Assembly: GCA_015680685.1 (NCBI GenBank)
Contig: MNCI01006052.1
Coordinates: 166,831-230,830 of the forward strand
Direction of reading: 5' to 3'
Source: Gnetum montanum
Taxonomy: Eukaryota > Streptophyta > Gnetopsida > Gnetales > Gnetaceae
DNA: 64,000 bases
Position 1 is the first letter of the stretch. Each line of letters begins with the position of its first letter. This document shows, piece after piece, positions 33,823-44,305 of the stretch. The translations under genes and the position numbers were made by a program. A model generated the notes under the pieces. That model was not told where the DNA came from. It ran no database searches and was given only the letters and a program-made list of their open reading frames with translations.

Positions 33823-35822
33823 TAATAAATTGGCTCTTTAGCTTTTCTACTTTTTTGTTTTACACCTTTTTTACACTTTGTTATTTTTCCAAATTTTTGT
33901 TTGACAACATCGTTCACATGTTTTATTATTCTTGAATATTTTATAATTTCTTTTATATTTTTCCTTCTTTTGATGTGAATTTTTCTTGTCTTCTAATAAA
34001 AGTGCTCTAGTGCTAACAGGACTAAGTGATCTTGTAGCTGGTTACTAATGGTGCTTTGTACCTAATGTTTTTGATTGCTAATGTTTGGTTTCTATTTTTG
34101 AATTTTGATGACCGATGACTAAGACATGTTTCTTTTTCATGGAACAAGTAATAAGTCCATGTCATCCACCCATCCACCAACTCTATGGTTTTCCTAGTTT
34201 TGGAAGTATGAGGTTCCTTTTTCATTAATAAACCTTTAATGAACTTGTGACCTTGGTAGTTTCCAAACTTGTGAAATTTTCAAAGGTTTGAAAAGGGTGT
34301 GACTTCAAGGGGATTCAATACTCTTTATGCCTCTCTACTTGCTTGAGTGCATGTGTGTTTTGATGGATTTCTTACTATTCCATGTCAACCAATAATAGGA
34401 AGCTGAAAAAGTCTTTGCATGGTATGGTTCCCATCCAAAAAATTTATAAATACATAAAATGCTTTAAAAAAAATACATGATGGAAATTCAAAGCACACCT
34501 CTTAGATAAAATAAATTGGCAACAAGCACTAGTTATGGGACTAGAAAGACATGTTACCCATGCCTGAAGGTCCCATCTAACTAAGGCCCTTTTAACTTCC
34601 TGCTTCTCTTTTCTTCTCAAATAAGTAACAGTGGTTGTCTATGAGAGCATTCTTGTGTCTCAATGGGGTGGACTGGTCCTGGAGTGGCAAGGTGAAGTCA
34701 TTGAAAGTGGTTGGTTTTTAGTTGGACTAAGGTTGGTTTTGATCTAACCATAACTCCACAAGGGACTTCATGTGACCATGATTGGGACATCCATTCCATT
34801 CTCTAGCTCATCTATCAATGCTTTCCATAGCTCAGCTCGCTATTAGTTTTCATGTTTTTGTTTAATGTCTTAGTTTGACATGTTGAAATTCTTAGGTAGA
34901 TTATTCATATTTTGTTCCTTAACTTTTTGTAACCATTAATCAACTGTGGAGGCCCACTGACTCCTTAGTTCAATTTATGCAAGGGAAAAAAGGAAATAAG
35001 CCTACAATGGAAAGGACCCAGTTGCAAAGATCTTGATTAGATTAATTAAGTCCCTTATCCTTAGACATTTTAGCAATCAAATATTTTGCATTTTCCATTG
35101 GTTGCATCAAACTATGTGCTCCTTAAGGCATTTCTCCAATCATTCTTCATCTTTTGAGAAATCTCAAGCCCTCTTCATGTATTTCATTATGTTCTTGGAT
35201 TTTTGAGATTTTATTTGGCTCCAATTTCATTTAGAAACTCCTTGTATTTTTCAAATTTTGACCTGGTTAGTTGTGGACAATAGCCACGTTGAGTAGGCCT
35301 AGTCAATCTAGTTGACAATGTCGATTAGGCCCATCGATGAGGCCTAGTCAACACATGGAGAAAATTCTATATATAGCATCCACCACTTAGGATTTTTTGC
35401 CATTTGCTTCAAACACAAGGGAAGCTTTTGTAAATTTTCAGAGCTCAAAATCTTCTAGAACCCATAACTTTCAAACCATTTATCTGATTCACTCTATTCT
35501 TTAGCCTTGCAGCTTTTGAAGGTACGCTTTATGTTATGGGGGTCACAAACCTTAGGTTTTTGATAGAAAAGTTTTCAAACTTTGTCTAACTCCCCCATGG
35601 GTTTAATGAATAAAATAATATTAAATCATCAACCTATGAGAGTTAAACCCTTCCAACATAATCCATTAACCTATTTAATCAAATAATAATAAAATAATAT
35701 TAAAAAAATCAAACTAGCCATGATCACAACTTAGCCAATTGTAACTACCCCAAGGGATAAGGTATTCCAAATGTTTCAAAGTTACACATTAATTGCTAAT
35801 CCTTGATCATGTTGTGATTATA
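33823..35822 (+). other. R7 non-coding region between integrase and ORF3
   Basis: A T-rich GTTTTACAC tract, GGTGTGACTTCAAGGGGATT and ACCAATAATAGGAAGCTGA parallel R5. It contains the internal promoter cluster at 35295-35376 and a branch site TTGCTAAT (35793-35800) with AG at 35822-35823. No gene is seen. Confidence 0.65.
35295..35376 (+). promoter_or_regulatory. Internal promoter candidate in R7 (TCGAT-AGGCC boxes plus TATA)
   Basis: Boxes TAGGCCTAGTCAA, GTCGATTAGGCCC, ATCGATGAGGCC and TAGTCAAC are followed by TATATATAG (35368-35376). The boxes match the U3 motif type of R10 (CGACTAGGCCC, TCGATTAG), not the GATATC type. Bases after TATA (AAACACAAGGGAAG...AAATTTTC) align with those after the R6 internal TATA. 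Confidence 0.55.
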
Positions 35823-35823
35823 G

Positions 35824-36490
35824 GTGGCACCTAGACCAAAATGCCCATTGGAAGGATGACCATCTCAACTAAGGGATAAATGACCTAGAACTTGAAGGGA
35901 GGAGTAAGAGAAAGCCCAAGAACATATAGTAGAAACTCATGCAATGAGACCTCTTTAGAAGGAGCCTGAAGTGGAATCTTTTCAATAGATTCCCAAGGAG
36001 GTAGTTGTAATTCAATAATCCCATCAAGATGAGGCACTAGGACTAGTGCCAAGACTTGAGGTTACATTAACTCAAGCCTACCTTGATCAAATCAAGCCTT
36101 GTGACATCCAACATTCAGTTCTTCAAGAATTGAACTTTGGATCATTCTTAGAGCATGCTTCACTAGAAGCCAAGATGCAGGTGCAAAACTCTCCTATGTG
36201 TCCAATCATCACCTCTAGTGGGAAATGATATATGGAAGAGACATCTCTTCTAGAATAGTGGGTAGGAGGGAGTTACTATGAAGATCAAGGACATTTAAGT
36301 GTCCTACTTAGTGGAAGCTATTGTGCAGACCCTTGGGTTGCCTAATATTGGAACAAATTTGGTAGAGAGACTTGGAGGCAAAGAAGGAGTGGATCCATCA
36401 ATGTTATGGAGTGGACTACAAGAAGTATGATGTAGTCACCTTGGTGGAGCACATATATTTCAAGAGAGAATCATATCACATTAATCTGAA
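35824..36490 (+). pseudogene. R7 ORF3 remnant
   Basis: After the acceptor, the start codon ATG has become GTG. QELNFGSFLEH and SPMCPIITSSGK correspond to ELNFGPF and SPLWPILSKSG of R6 ORF3, and QTLGLPNIGTNLVERL to VLNLPNTGPKVAHL of R8. It is heavily broken and lacks the second half. Confidence 0.6.
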
Positions 36491-36890
36491 TGACCCTTGG
36501 TCAAAGTAATCATTGATGTAGAGCAGTGTGATGTTGCACCACATAAAATGAATGACCATGTTTGCGACGGCCTACATTTGCATGATGGCACTGTAGGACA
36601 GGCACATCCAGAAAGGGAAGTAGTCCATGGACAACCATGGGTTCAACATCAAAAATGTAAGTAGAGGCATGTGTGCTACATCCCCTAACTTGTCCACAAA
36701 AATTTCCACCATCAACATCTATGATCTTTTCCATGTTACCTATGGTTGTATCCAGAGTGAGTAGTGCCCCTACCATTAGTGTGCTAGCCTCCTCCAATGA
36801 TGACAATGACAACGAAGATATTGCTACTGCTACTAATGTTGCCAATAGTGTCATTTGTAGTAGTAGAATCATTTTCATCAATGGCACTAT

Positions 36891-37055
36891 GAGGTGAAGC
36901 CCACTAACATGCTACTGGATGACACCATGCATGCACACCTCATGGATTTTGGGCTTGCCACAGTAATTTCCACTACAAGCTCCTCCAACCACATCAACAT
37001 AAGGATGGCTAGCATGTTCAGCTATGTGGTGCTTGAGTACATGCCCAATAGCTAG
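36891..37055 (+). pseudogene. Receptor-like kinase domain fragment
   Basis: A 54-codon open stretch reads VKPTNMLLDD, then HLMDFGLATVI and a Ser-rich linker, ending VVLEYMPNS. This resembles subdomains VIb-VIII of plant LRR receptor kinases (DLKPSNILLDDD, ADFGLARL, YIAPEY). The HRD Asp is missing and APE is degraded. No upstream or downstream kinase sequence is clear. It lies just beyond ORF3 of R7, so it may be a captured or pre-existing gene scrap. Confidence 0.6.
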
Positions 37056-37156
37056 CCAACTATGGGTCTAGGACTAGGACAATGTGGTGTGCACCACAAG
37101 TTTCCTAAATTAGGGGTTAAACCCGGAACTTTTTATAGATACTAAAGCTAATATTT

Positions 37157-37585
37157 TATAAACAAGTGCAAGAGTACATAAAAAAAACATTTCAATTATT
37201 TTTAAGAATGTAGATTAGTGGAGCATGAATGGATGGATTGCCATTACCTAAAAATAGACATTAAGATGAATCAACATTCCATACTTGGAAACAATATGTG
37301 AATTCTGTTCAGGTAACATAGTGGAGCATGAATAGCATATCCTCCTCCACTAGCTCTTTACTAAGTTTGTTTAAAGAAAATGAATAATAAGAGTGAGTTT
37401 TTACCAAAGTTAAGATTTTAGAAACAAGGGCAAGAGTACATAGAAACAACATTTCAATTATTTTTAAGAATGTAGATTATTCGAGCATGAATGGATTTCC
37501 ATTACCTAAATAATAGACATTGAGATAAATCAACATCCCATACTTGGAAAGAATATGTGGATTCTATTCAAATAACATAAAGTAT
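37157..37585. repeat. Direct repeat pair, about 150 bp each
   Basis: A block with CAAGAGTACAT, ATTTCAATTATTTTTAAGAA and CATACTTGGAAA occurs at about 37157-37325 and again at about 37422-37585. The second copy leads into the helicase pseudogene. Confidence 0.75.
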
Positions 37586-37589
37586 ATTT

Positions 37590-38640
37590 TTATCGATGAA
37601 ATGAGTTTTATAGGTGGAAAATTGCTTAGAAACATTAATAGAAGGCTTAAGGAAATACTTCCAGAAAATTGATTAGATAATTTTGGTGGTAAATTAGTGA
37701 TACTCATTGGCAATCTTGCACAACTTCCACTTATGAAAGATGTAATACCGTACATATCATCTTAGATGCATGTGAAGAATTTATGGTTAGCATTCAATAC
37801 ATTTGTAACCTTGGACATTGTGTATCACCAAAGAGGTGATGATTCGCAACAACAAAGATTTAGAGAAGTTTTGATGAATATACAAGAAGGAAAAATCAAT
37901 GATGATGATTATGAATTTTTAAGCTTTAGAATGGATCTTCCATTGACATCAGATGGGCAAGATGGGTTTGAGGATTCTGTGAATTTGTTTGTTACAAAGG
38001 ATAAGGTGCATATGCATACTAAAAAGGTATTGCTAAAGATGCAGAAGCAAGTTGTACGATGCATAGTAGATAGAAACACAAATGGTGTCAAATTTTGGGA
38101 TGATTTAGAAGGAGAATTAAATCGAGTAGTGTTCATTTGTGAAGCTACAAGGGTTATTCTTACTGTTAATCTATGGCTAGAAGCAAGATTAGTTAATGGT
38201 GCATTGGGAGTCATTAAAAAAACAATTTACAGTCCACACTGCAAACTTCCACAGTTGTCATCGTATGTTATCATTGAGTTTGACTCTTACATTGGAGTAC
38301 CATATGATCACAAATATCCTTGACTAGTACCATTCCACCAATCATATGTGAGGGCTCTTGCCAACTATCATTGCAATTAGCATGGGCTTTAACTATACAT
38401 AAATCATAGGGAATGACCTTGGAGAAAGCATGTGTAAATGTTGGTAGTAAAGAAACAACAAGTCTTACATTTGTGGCACTATCTCAAGTAAAGAGTATTG
38501 AAAATTTGAAGATATTCCATTCAATAATCAAAAAAAGATACATCAAGATATCCAAGGCTTCTCACCTTCAAAGTAGATTGGATGAAGAGAAACACATAAA
38601 TCTAATGAAGAATGATTTTACTATTTTTCTGATGATATAA
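37590..38640 (+). pseudogene. PIF1-type helicase, C-terminal part
   Basis: In order: a Walker B-like IDEMSFIGGKLL, LVILIGNLAQLPL (motif III, GDFGQLPP), RGDDSQQQRFREVL, VICEATRVILTVNLW (motif IV/V region), LVNGALGVIK, YVIIEFDSYIG, ALTIHKS-stop-GMTLEKA (CAG to TAG) and VALSQVKSIENL (motif VI). An open run covers 37766-38323; stops at 37683-37685 and 38404-38406 and a frameshift after 38323 break it. PIF1 helicases unwind DNA, and this branch is common in Helitrons and in expanded plant families. I see no Rep domain or Helitron ends, so origin is undecided. Confidence 0.7.
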
Positions 38641-38950
38641 TTTTACTATTGTGGATGTCTGAAAATTTTCCATTATGCATTTTTTTGATTATGCAAGTTT
38701 GAACATTGATCATTCATGGTGCAAACATGTTCTTAATCATTCAATAATAGATTTTATGGTTTTATAAGCTACTTTATTTTTGATTTATACTTTAATGACT
38801 TTTTAAAACATTAGAAAAAAATCTATAACTTAACAACTTCCTTCCAGAGATTGAATTTGAATGAAGTATAATGGTAGATAAAATCCTTTTTATTTGTTAT
38901 GTTTAAATCATCACTGCAAAAGACAACTAGTGATCACTAGCTTGGTTATG
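38641..38950. other. Non-coding spacer
   Basis: AT-rich, with no coding signal or repeat that I can identify. Confidence 0.5.
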
Positions 38951-39270
38951 TATTTATAATATATACCTATAATTTGGCTGAGAGAATCTTCTTTGTTAAC
39001 AAGTATAAAGTTATTTGAGTGAAAAATTTCACGAATTTAGGCTAAAGAACAAGATTTAAGGATTATGATTTTCATGACTAAAGAACAAGATTTGCATATC
39101 AAATTTTTTGTAATGGTGGGTTTTATAAAAAAATTATTTGCATTAGTTATTGTATGTTCTCACTCTTGGCCGAATTTGCATTGCCTATTATAGCATAAAA
39201 AAAAGAACAAATTTGGCTGAGAGTGAGAACATAAAATAATTGATGCAAATATTTTTTTTCTAAAACTTGT

Positions 39271-40022
39271 TGATGAGTGGTGAGGTACCCCTACACTCAA
39301 CCATACGAATACGAGCGTTACATGCGTGATCTGGTTGAACTCCATAGATGGATTAGTTGTGGGATCTAGATCATTATCCTTAGGTCGCAGTTCGCTGTCT
39401 TCCCACCTGGACTAGTATTAACTTTGTCACGTATGGTTTAGTCCAGAGTGAGGTGTATGATGTGATTTCTAACCTAATGCTACTCCTGAAGACAATGGAA
39501 GATAATATTAACCAAGCTAAGAGAGAAAGGGTGAGAGAGAATCTAAGCTAGCCTAAGTGCGATGAGTATCCATTCCTCAATTATCCGTACACATCTTGGA
39601 CTTCATGCAAGACTACCACTGGGATTACCAAGCGCAGATCCTAGGTACACTACTGGGCTACCAAGTAGTCACACTTAAATGCTTGTAATCAAGTCGTACT
39701 CATTCCGTGTTTAACAGGAGTTGAGGGTGAGAAGAGATGAACTAAGAAAGTAGTAAATAAAAATTAATTAAATGATTAAGCTAAGTGAATGCTACAATGA
39801 TGACGTAATCTCAATCTTTATTTTTGATCATGTTCATGTCCAAGTACGTCACACTGCGGGCATACACTGGGAGGAAAAGGGTTGAGAGAAAGAAAACAAG
39901 AATTAACACTTTAACACTTAAACTAAAACTGACAAAAAGCTGCTTATCAGAACTATCTACCTCCTATTTATAGATGAGGAGATAGGCTATGATATCGTAG
40001 TGAATTAAATGGTAAGTCATCA
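39271..40022 (-). repeat. R8 3' LTR, shortened
   Basis: This 752-bp LTR is collinear with 54309-55141 but lacks about 37 bp after CACACT (short direct repeat at the junction) and most U3 GATATC boxes, leaving one GATATCG. Confidence 0.88.
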
Positions 40023-40187
40023 TACCCCCACAACTGAATGAAAACTCATCCTCGAGTTACAGTGATTACACAGTGGATAGGTATGGGATTATTGGATGGT
40101 GAAAATGGGTTTATGCCATAGTGTGGGATGAAAAAAAAATTGAGACACAACACAAAGAAAATTCTACAGCTACAAAATTGGTGAAAC

Positions 40188-42812
40188 TCATGTAGTTCTT
40201 GGTGGCGGTGGCTCCTCCATAGGTGCTTTCCCCTTGTCTTGTGCTGCAGGTCTTGAGGCTTGATGGCGTTGAAGTATGACCTGGAGTTTCTCCTCAGTAG
40301 TCTAGGGATCCTATGCCTCCATGCTAATGCTTAGATGTTTGATGGAGTCAGCACCTCCCATGGGCAGGGTAGTTGCGAAAAAATTTGATTGGCCTTGACA
40401 TACCAAGCTGCAAACACCTGTCGTTCCTCTTCGTAGGCTTTGGTTTTGTCTCTGTACTCTTGAAAATCTGCAAGTCATCAAGCAAAATTTGTTGTGACAT
40501 CCTTTTGGCCTTGGTAGCTTGCCTTCACCACCTCAAGTTCAGAATTTCCAATCTCCAATTTTTGCAATATCTTCTTGCATTCTACAAATTCTATTTCATA
40601 TTTGACATAGGTGGCAGCTACCTATTGCTCAAGCTCTATTTTCGAGCGCCCTTCTGTTAACATGGAAAGGTTGGCATACTACAAGTTTGCCAACTCCATG
40701 TATTCTGTTAGATCTTAGATCTGCAGGTCCCAGTTCTTAAGTTCTGCCTGGTGGAAAAATGCATAAGTGTCCAATATGGCCCACCAGTTAGTGTGTTGAG
40801 CACTGATAGCATTGATGTGGGCCTTGGCCACATGGATCTCCTTCTCAAAGATCTATTTGTACATCCCCACCTGATCTCAGAAGTGCTCCTTTAGCTTTTC
40901 ATGCCGTTTAGCCTCATTTTGCCACAGGCTTATTTCGATGGCTGTCTTTTGACGGATTGCATGTACCTCCTCCATTGAGAGGGTTCGATTCTCCCTGGAT
41001 AAATGACTCATGTCTTGGTCAACCCAGATGAATTGTTCTCATGACTGATGGAAATGTTCTTTGAGAAGATTCTTTTACTTCTCCACAGCAGTCTACCCAA
41101 AGGTTGTCGGCAACAAGCTGCTTGTTTTATTCTTGTAAGGCCTTGAGTGCCTTGATATACACATGAGTTTACACCTGTGCTGTAGAGGCATCCCAAACAA
41201 CCTTCTCTTTTTCTTCAACCACCTTTTTATTCTCCATTAGTAGCTTGGTTAGTTGCTCAATTTTGAAATTGTCTAGCTAGTCTACAGGGACGAATTGCAA
41301 AGGGTCCCGTTGTGCTACTTGTAGGGCCACGAGCTGCTCTTATAATTTCTACACCTCTACTTCAGCATGCTCAGCCCTCACTTCTGTTAANGGCCAAAGT
41401 TTGAGCATCCTGTGCTCCCATGAGATCTGTCGGTGGTACAACATGTACATTGAACGATTCTTTAATGTGGTGTACAACCACTTCTATAGCTCCCATGGCA
41501 TCCTGGTGTTGCATGACCACCATAGTGGCCCGTTCACCAGTTTCTAATTGCACTTAGAAAGATGCCACGTTTCCTGAGATTTGTTGTGACCTAGTACTTT
41601 CCTCTCCTTTTGTACGAATAGACAGAGAAATTGTGGTCTGTATGACATCGTTAATGATGCAAAAAGATTTTCATCATCATGACTTCCCCAACTAACCATC
41701 TCAGCGGTGGCCCTAAGATGGCTCATCAACGGTCTGTAATCTTGCGGCAGCGGTGGTTGATCTTGGCTCATGCTAGGCCCTACTTCCTGTTGTTGGCTAG
41801 GTCCTATGCTTGGAAGTTGGTTGGGCCCTGCAAGTTGAGTTGCAGTTGGTCCAGTCATATGTTCTTCTTCTTGTTTTGGCCCTAGCGTCTCACCAGTGAT
41901 TTTCCTTGCGGTTGGTGGCTTTAACAGTTCAACATATGAAGCATTTTGGGCTTTTCAGAGAACATCATTAGTGTACCATCTAATACCAGCATGTCAGCAC
42001 AACTTCCTAATAAGATAAGGGAAGGGTAAGGCAAGCTTCCCTATCTTCCATTCCTCGAATCATCTCAGGATCTCCGTTAAGTATAGATGAGGTAGGTTAG
42101 CGTTAACCTTTCCCATTAGCACTGCACATCCTCTTTCCGCATATGTTGAAATTATTTTTAAGCCCTTCATGGGGAAGAGGTGATACATTCCAATTTTGAG
42201 GTAGATCCTCTCTTCTGTCACCAACTCTCCAAATGTCTTATCCCTGCCATATGCCCTTTCCAACCAAACTTGTCGCACATCGGGGTCTAAACGGGTAGAC
42301 AAATGAGCAACCTTGGGCCCTGTATTCGGAAGGTTTAATACTTCCAAAATGGCCTGCATGGAGAAATCAACTATCACACCACAAATATTTATGGTGGTGC
42401 CTTGTTCTCTGTTGTGCCATAATTGGTACATCTCTCCCAGGTACCAGGCACTGCTTTTAGAGAGGATAGGCCATAAGGGAGACCCTTTGAGGTGATCCCT
42501 AATAGCCTCAGGATCGAACTCTGCAAAAGATTCAAATTTTAATTCTACAATCACTGCAATGAATGTGGATCTTTCATGGATAGCCTGAACACAATCCTAG
42601 GGAAACGTGAGATGTTGTCCCTGTTCAGGCGCTGCAGCAGCTCCTCCTTCTACTTGCCTGGATTTTACGGTAGGAGGGTCCTCTTGATGAATGCTAAATA
42701 ATTGTTCCTCCTATTCTACATGTTGTCTACCAAGGACTTGTTCTTCACCTCTCCTAGGTCGATTACTTCCACCTTGAGTAGGACCTTCCCGTTGTCCATG
42801 TTTTGGGGCCAT
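40188..42812 (-). pseudogene. R8 ORF3: plant-transposon-protein-like domain plus coiled coil
   Basis: The minus-strand ATG at 42812 follows TGCAG directly; the frame ends KAPMEEPPPPRTT stop at 40188. Total length is 2625 nt, a multiple of three (875 codons), but stops interrupt it. The best open part (42060-42554) holds LKGSPLWPILSKS, GVIVDFSMQAILEVLNLP, RAYGRDKTFGEL, HLFPMKGLK and LMGKVNANLPHLYLTEIL, the plant-transposon-protein-like domain. Further on are Pro/Gln-rich and Lys/Glu-rich coiled-coil-like stretches. One unknown base lies at 41391. It is the better preserved of the two ORF3 copies; function unknown. Confidence 0.72.
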
Positions 42813-42842
42813 CTGCAATCACACGGGGCCAAGCGTTAGTAA
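42813..42842 (-). promoter_or_regulatory. Branch point and 3' splice acceptor before ORF3 (R8)
   Basis: The minus strand reads TTACTAAC, an exact TACTAAC branch consensus, then GTGTGATTGCAG abutting ATG at 42812. Confidence 0.65.
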
Positions 42843-43293
42843 GGTTGTTTATGAAGTTAAGTTATACCTTACTGCTTGCCTTAATTAATTAACGTATTTT
42901 ATCTCCATGTGATGTGTCTCGAAATATTATAATAGTGGGTCTTTTTTACTTAGGTGGTTTCCAATTTTAGTTTCCCAATGTACCTAAGGGGATGAAATTG
43001 CTTTTGACACATTTTATTCTTAATTTTACAACTAATGACCCTTGATAATTTCCTTTGGGCGATGAAAAATTCCAAAAAAGTTATGCGCTATTTGGCGTAT
43101 GTTCCTCCCCCACGACTAAGCTGAACACTCTGGGTTCAAGTAGGTTCAGACGAAATAAAAATCAGAGTACTAGCAAGCAAGATATAGGTAGAAAAGCAAG
43201 GGCTTCACACTCACAAGTCATAGAGAAAAATTCGAAAAACTCCCAGTGTAAGTTGTGAAAAATGATGCTAAGTGTTGCGGGGGCGTCACCTAT
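42843..43293 (-). other. R8 non-coding leader upstream of ORF3
   Basis: The sequence between the internal TATA and the ORF3 acceptor is homologous to 25557-26040 of R6 (shared CCCCCACGACTAAGCTGAACACTC on the plus strand). No gene. R9 begins at 43294. Confidence 0.65.
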
Positions 43294-43331
43294 TGATGAG
43301 ACGCCATATGCACTAGGCCGCGATATCGCGT

Positions 43332-44194
43332 NNNNNNNNNNNNNNNNNNNNNNNNNNNNNNNNNNNNNNNNNNNNNNNNNNNNNNNNNNNNNNNNNNNNN
43401 NNNNNNNNNNNNNNNNNNNNNNNNNNNNNNNNNNNNNNNNNNNNNNNNNNNNNNNNNNNNNNNNNNNNNNNNNNNNNNNNNNNNNNNNNNNNNNNNNNNN
43501 NNNNNNNNNNNNNNNNNNNNNNNNNNNNNNNNNNNNNNNNNNNNNNNNNNNNNNNNNNNNNNNNNNNNNNNNNNNNNNNNNNNNNNNNNNNNNNNNNNNN
43601 NNNNNNNNNNNNNNNNNNNNNNNNNNNNNNNNNNNNNNNNNNNNNNNNNNNNNNNNNNNNNNNNNNNNNNNNNNNNNNNNNNNNNNNNNNNNNNNNNNNN
43701 NNNNNNNNNNNNNNNNNNNNNNNNNNNNNNNNNNNNNNNNNNNNNNNNNNNNNNNNNNNNNNNNNNNNNNNNNNNNNNNNNNNNNNNNNNNNNNNNNNNN
43801 NNNNNNNNNNNNNNNNNNNNNNNNNNNNNNNNNNNNNNNNNNNNNNNNNNNNNNNNNNNNNNNNNNNNNNNNNNNNNNNNNNNNNNNNNNNNNNNNNNNN
43901 NNNNNNNNNNNNNNNNNNNNNNNNNNNNNNNNNNNNNNNNNNNNNNNNNNNNNNNNNNNNNNNNNNNNNNNNNNNNNNNNNNNNNNNNNNNNNNNNNNNN
44001 NNNNNNNNNNNNNNNNNNNNNNNNNNNNNNNNNNNNNNNNNNNNNNNNNNNNNNNNNNNNNNNNNNNNNNNNNNNNNNNNNNNNNNNNNNNNNNNNNNNN
44101 NNNNNNNNNNNNNNNNNNNNNNNNNNNNNNNNNNNNNNNNNNNNNNNNNNNNNNNNNNNNNNNNNNNNNNNNNNNNNNNNNNNNNNNNNNNNNN
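43332..44194. other. Assembly gap (N run)
   Basis: There are 863 unknown bases, starting inside a U3 palindrome. About 1033 bp of LTR plus primer site should lie here if the LTRs match, so the gap is probably undersized. Confidence 0.95.
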
Positions 44195-44305
44195 CAATTT
44201 AACATAAGGGATATCACTCACATCGTTGTGAGCCTAAAACGAACCTTAGGGTTAATCAGTTAATAAAGAACAATAAATAAACGGTGAAGTTAGCACACCA
44301 TTGAA

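Larger units (their letters stand above)
31450..36500 (+). mobile_element. R7: deleted gag-integrase-ORF3 LTR element, 3' LTR not found
   Basis: The order is 5' LTR (31450-32329), decayed primer site, first part of gag (32490 to about 32830), integrase (about 32835-33822), non-coding region, internal promoter, acceptor remnant, and ORF3 traces (35824 to about 36490). Most of gag and all protease, reverse transcriptase and RNase H are missing between gag and integrase. The 3' end is unclear; no second LTR is visible before the kinase fragment. It is the only element here showing integrase, which makes it informative about the ancestral gene order. Confidence 0.7.

Noticed and set aside
35240-35420. 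A separate solo LTR at the TATA region of R7
   Set aside because: No LTR termini, polyadenylation signal or target duplication; position matches the internal promoter of R6 and R8 instead.
36510-36887. 125-codon minus-strand frame with hydrophobic start
   Set aside because: Low-complexity translation of ACT/CAT-rich sequence beside the kinase scrap; no family match.
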